From Punica granatum (taxonomy: Eukaryota; Streptophyta; Magnoliopsida; Myrtales; Lythraceae), in contig NC_045127.1 in assembly GCF_007655135.1 (NCBI RefSeq), positions 18,704,199 through 18,768,198 on the forward strand: a DNA stretch of 64,000 nucleotides. Reading direction: 5' to 3'. Below the pieces are notes generated by a model, which saw nothing but the letters and a program-made list of their open reading frames with translations, ran no database searches and was not told the origin of the DNA. Position numbers and translations under genes: made by a program. Within the stretch, counting starts at the first letter, position 1. Every line of letters starts with the position of its first letter. Positions 60,206 through 64,000 of the stretch are shown here, piece after piece.

Positions 60206-60977
60206 TGATGCGATTCCCGCCAAGAATGACGAGACCCGACAGTCAAAGGATCCCAAGATCGTTCTATAATCAGAATTGATTGACAAACCTTCAACCCGTT
60301 GTTTACGACATAAATAAGAACCTTGGTATAATTGACCTCAACTCGTTGTTTATTGCGAAACAAGAACCTCGGTATAGGACGACGCCATAAACAGTGGTTG
60401 AAAGCCATTTGATAAGTCGACGATGAATATTACGGAAATTTCCGATAAGTTCGAATTAGATCTTCAAGAACCAAAGAGAATACTCTCACAATTTTCTAAA
60501 TGTTCCTTTTATTAAAAATTCACTAAGATGAGTATATATAGACATAAACTAATCCTAATCTGGCCATATCTCCTCATAAAGTAAGGAAAATAAAATCTAA
60601 AGTATCTATAGAGATGTGACTTAATCTATAAAGATATGAAATCTAAATATTCTAGAATATCTCCATGAGATTTAAACATTAAACAAATCTGATGATATCT
60701 TCCCTTTGTCTTCAACAATTATTCTAGAAACTTCTAGAAAATGGATTAATCCTCTGCATCATGGACTTGGCTGAAATCTTCTAGAACTTGAATCATGTTG
60801 ATGCATTTTTGTTGATCACGTGGTTCATGTCTAATAGGCCTCCATGAATTTGCTTGAGCCCAAACCGCTTGAATTAGGCCGTTGAGTTCATCTTTAAACT
60901 TCTTTGCTCATGCTCGTGTAACCGGTCCAATTGGAACTTAAACTAGATCTCTTGAAGTCGTGCTACGATTTGCATCA
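60206..60977 (-). repeat. 5' LTR of element C
   Basis: 772 bp. On the minus strand it starts TGATGCAAATCG and ends GGAATCGCATCA, so the ends are short inverted repeats (TGATGC/GCATCA). The target copy ACTTC follows at 60978-60982. Confidence 0.9.
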
Positions 60978-60982
60978 ACTTC

Positions 60983-61273
60983 CCCAAAACCAAGCGAGGA
61001 TATATGGGGAGCAGTTCGGTGGCATAGCTGACTCGATCCATTCCATTACTCGGAACCTCTGTCTAACCTAGTTTCCTATTTTGTCGCCCGTGGGATTTCG
61101 AGCGTGGTACCTAGAAACTCGCTAGGATGATGAGGTGCAAGTACAGAAATTAAATGTGCGTGAAGTAAATGTGCTTAACATAAATGTGCAGAAAGCAGTA
61201 AATAAACATGTAAGCAAGTAAGCGGGATCGAGCCCGAACCCCCTAAGGGGAGTCCCCAGTGGAGTCACCAAGC
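60983..61273 (-). other. Leader of H, part 1, with primer binding site
   Basis: The primer site at 61251-61271 reads TTGGTGACTCCACTGGGGAC on the minus strand, 2 bases inside the LTR edge. The rest aligns with the leader of B (GGTACCTAGAAACTCGC, AAATGTGCTTAA and AAGCAGTAAATAAACATG blocks). Confidence 0.8.
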
Positions 61274-64000
61274 TGTACAGACTCGAATGACCACCTTTCC
61301 AGGGATGTGCCACGGACACGCCTGAAAAGGAGTCGCCACTACCTGTTTACGACCCGAAGGTCAAGGGCCGGTAAGTTGCCTAGGTTTAGGGGTAATGATA
61401 CACCTAGTTTTGCTAAGGCATTGATCATGTGGAACCGAAAAGTCCGAGTTCGGGGGTTCACGTTACGTGCGGGCCTATATCCTGCACGCCCTTCCGATAC
61501 TCTAACTTGCTAGGCTTGCCGTTTTATTTACCGCGTGAATTACGTTGCCCTCAGCTTACACGTTTTGACACCGTAATTTCGGTGACCTAAACGATGTGGG
61601 TTGAGAAGCCCAGAGAAAAGTAGGTTTGTATGTCGGGGAACCGATTCACTATCCTCGTGTTACAGTTCATCAAACCATGATGGTTGAATTCCTGTGTGAA
61701 CCAGAACCGTGAGATCCTGGGTTTACTCTCATATGAGCAAGCATTGGCCCAACTCGATTAGTTCGGCTTTGGGACCGTTCACCCATCGATTGAGATTCTT
61801 ACAGAATGAATGTACAAAGTAAAGTCCTCACAATGCTCTCAAAACAATTCAACAAATTACAAATTACAACTGCTTGAAACCCAGTCAGTTTGTGTTCGTT
61901 TATTATTCCGCTCCAACTCGCCGTGGGTTTAAGGAAAAATCGAAAAATTGAAATTCAAATGCGCTCTCAGTGAATAGGGCGTAGGACCCTGTGATTGATG
62001 GTTAAGGCGTTGGACCCCAAGTGCAATGCGCCCTATGGGTCGGGCTCGACCCACATGGACAAGCATGAGCAGAAAAGTAACAAACAACATGTAGATTACA
62101 GATAAGGTGTTTGTTATTGCCAAATGTACGTGAGTTAACAAGTTATTAACCTATGGTGTTTTGGCATGCAAATGTCCTATGCTAAATAGGCAAACGCGTA
62201 CAAAGTATTTTTCATTCGGCTTTGTTTCAAGGACCTGACAGACATGATGTCTATAGTCAAGTCCTTTGTGCGTGGATTGCTTTTAAAGTTATTCTGTACT
62301 GTGACATTATAATGCTTACAGATTAGTACAGAACAAGTCTTTTTGCCTAAAAAGCCTAGAACCTAAGGCCTTAACCCACTTTTTCCCATGTGTGCTTAAG
62401 GTCGAATGAATGCTTAGTCAGGTAATTATGTTTTGGTCTAGAATACCCGACTAAATACTCGAAACTATGCTAGGATGACAGAAACTCATCAGTTGGATAA
62501 GAAGAGGTTATGCAAATGAACCTATACCTGTCTCGTATTGTAGTGTTTTCGGCAAGCTAACTCTTGGGGTGTCGTTAAATTGTGAAAAGATGATTTTGCC
62601 CTTGACTTGAAAATGGTTTTCAGAAAAGGGAAACCACGCGATGCGGGCCGCCTCGGCCTGAAGCCGGTGCTGACCAATTCCCTCGATCTTTCAGGATTAT
62701 GCAAGAACCCCGAAAAAGCCGAAGAACCGATTGATCTGCCTGAAAGTGATCTAGAATGGACTTCTGTATCCTGACCGAATTACTTGAAATTAGGTAGAAA
62801 CTCAAGTCAAGATGTGCAAGGCCTTCCTAGATGTCCATGCTGCATCAAACCGCACGTCTCAGGTTTGGAAATATGCGAGTTTTGAAAAGGACATTAACGT
62901 CATTTGACAACTTGTCGATGCGAGTTATCAGTTAATGGCCAATTCATGCAAACTTGTTAATGCCGAGTGGATTTAATCACGCGAACATCCCGATTAACCT
63001 GTTGGTGGGATTACAGCTTATGAGTTATTGCCGAATGCAATAAATGTGCGATTACAGACAATCATATAAATCATGAATTGATCCACTGAATGGAGTCTGA
63101 ATACCCAAAAAGCTTAATTTAATGAAAACGATTCATGACACTACAACCAAGACGGGTCCCGTATGGTATAGGACAATTTGGTCAAAATACCCTTGGAACC
63201 CAAATGGGCCCAAAAGAGTCATCGATACACAAATCCATGCATTTTGCTTGGAAAAGAATATTTTAAATGGGATTTCAATGCGAGATTTGTGATGATATTG
63301 AAAATGTGATTGCACACAATTCGAGAAACGGACTTAACTCGAAAAAAGGAAACCGCTTTTGACCCTAGAAAGGCCAAGAGGCTCTCGGTCTCTCCCCATT
63401 TGGGATAGCCGAGAGGTCATATGGCCCAAGTCGGGTCTCATGAAGTTTCCTTGTCCCGTTTCCGATCGTTTCTCGCATGCTCAAACGTAAAACACGATAA
63501 ATAACATTTATTTTACAAAGTTGATATTGCCATGATTTGAATAACACATTTAAACGTATAAACATACACAAACATGTCATTTAAGGAATTAATAAAGCGA
63601 AACCAATTTCATGGATGCGGGAAAAATATAAAAACTCGAGAAGTGACTTAAATCGGAGGAAGAAGACCAGTTATAGCCTGGAAAAACCAAGGCAAACTCT
63701 CGGCTACTTCCCTTAAGGTTAAGCCGAAAGCTACCTTGACCATTTCGAGCCAAATTGGTCTCTTCGACTCCGATTTAAGCCTATTCCCGACATGCTTGAC
63801 ATGTTATACGATAAAGACATGCATGACATAACGTAAAAACACATAAAAATGTGATCTTGCATGCAAACCGGTTCTCGAACCACCTTATAACCCCATAAAC
63901 ACAAAGAAAATGTAAAAATCCTAACTCCTCTAAGTCGGGAATGGTTATACCTAGTCTCGGGATGCGGTATGAGACCGTTAGAAGTTGGGTTGAACCTTTG
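61274..64000 (-). repeat. 5' LTR of element H (partial)
   Basis: It starts TGTACAGACTCGAATGACC and follows 43893-46620 to the window end. The outer edge, and so the target duplication, is outside the window. No genes. Confidence 0.87.

Larger units (their letters stand above)
54338..60977 (-). mobile_element. Element C: Ty3/gypsy retrotransposon nested in the leader of H
   Basis: LTRs at 54338-55124 and 60206-60977, target duplication ACTTC at 54333-54337 and 60978-60982. The primer site next to the 5' LTR (60192-60205, minus TTTGGTATCAAAGC) is of the tRNA-iMet type. Minus-strand gag, protease, RT, RNase H and integrase are all present but broken. The leader of H is continuous across the insertion. 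LTR divergence is about 10% over 260 bases by eye. The domain order and RT/IN text place it with the non-Tat Ty3/gypsy elements (chromovirus side), but no chromodomain is seen. Confidence 0.9.
43893..64000 (-). mobile_element. Element H: Tat/Ogre-like element without gag-pol, hosting C
   Basis: Minus strand: 5' LTR from 61274 past the window end, primer site 61251-61271, leader (61273-60983, then 54337-54057 after nested C), a short ORF1 relic, about 3.6 kb without domains, hairpin unit(s), a 27/28-bp array, polypurine tract, and 3' LTR 43893-49272. No gag, RT, RNase H or integrase can be found between 49273 and 54057. It keeps what is needed in cis but not the proteins, so it looks non-autonomous. 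The LTR pair differs by roughly 10% over 165 bases by eye, older than A and B. Confidence 0.8.

Noticed and set aside
1..64000. Host plant genes between elements
   Set aside because: Every stretch with recognisable coding similarity is a retrotransposon domain, and what is left is LTR, UTR or unplaced repeat-rich sequence.

Overview
The window looks like plant (angiosperm) nuclear DNA. It is made almost entirely of nested LTR retrotransposons, and I see no host protein-coding gene, rRNA gene or functional tRNA gene. Most of it comes from the Tat/Ogre branch of Ty3/gypsy elements. The diagnostic traits are an extra ORF1 before gag, LTRs of 3 to 5.4 kb, a tRNA-Arg-type primer site next to each 5' LTR, a G-patch segment after the protease, an intron-like gap between protease and reverse transcriptase, a second ('archaic') RNase H between RNase H and integrase, and a tandem array just before the 3' LTR. 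I cannot name the species from sequence alone.

Layout. Element B (minus strand) runs from before base 1 to 34066: partial 3' LTR 1-2581, integrase remnant 4651-5573, gag-protease 23275-26494, ORF1 26813-28312, 5' LTR 28919-34066. Element A (minus, 5574-23274) lies inside B and is the most complete copy: 3' LTR, 29/43-bp array, integrase, two RNases H, RT, intron, gag-protease, ORF1, 5' LTR. B itself sits in the ORF1 of element D (plus, from 34067), an old copy full of nonsense changes that ends in its RNase H near 40758. Next come a fragment of an inverted LTR, a minus-oriented LTR E (41245-43892) and, inside E, a 2.0-kb solo LTR F with a 5-bp target duplication (41686-43707). Element H (minus, 43893 to beyond 64000) has Tat/Ogre termini and structured UTRs but no gag or pol, so it looks non-autonomous. 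A complete but decayed Ty3/gypsy element C (54338-60977, 5-bp target duplication) sits in its leader.

How the parts work together. In a live Tat/Ogre element, Gag forms the particle; protease, RT, the two RNase H domains and integrase copy and insert the element; the LTRs carry promoter and terminator; the primer site and polypurine tract start the two DNA strands. Every coding copy here carries stops or frameshifts, so none is expected to be autonomous. The signals most worth pursuing are in the noncoding part. A cluster of stem-loops with a shared AAAA asymmetric bulge follows the integrase stop in A and B and recurs in H. The 3' tandem arrays of A, B and H differ in sequence and unit length but share one core. 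An intron of 208/209 bp with matching splice signals occurs in A and D. A microhomology deletion joins A to B.
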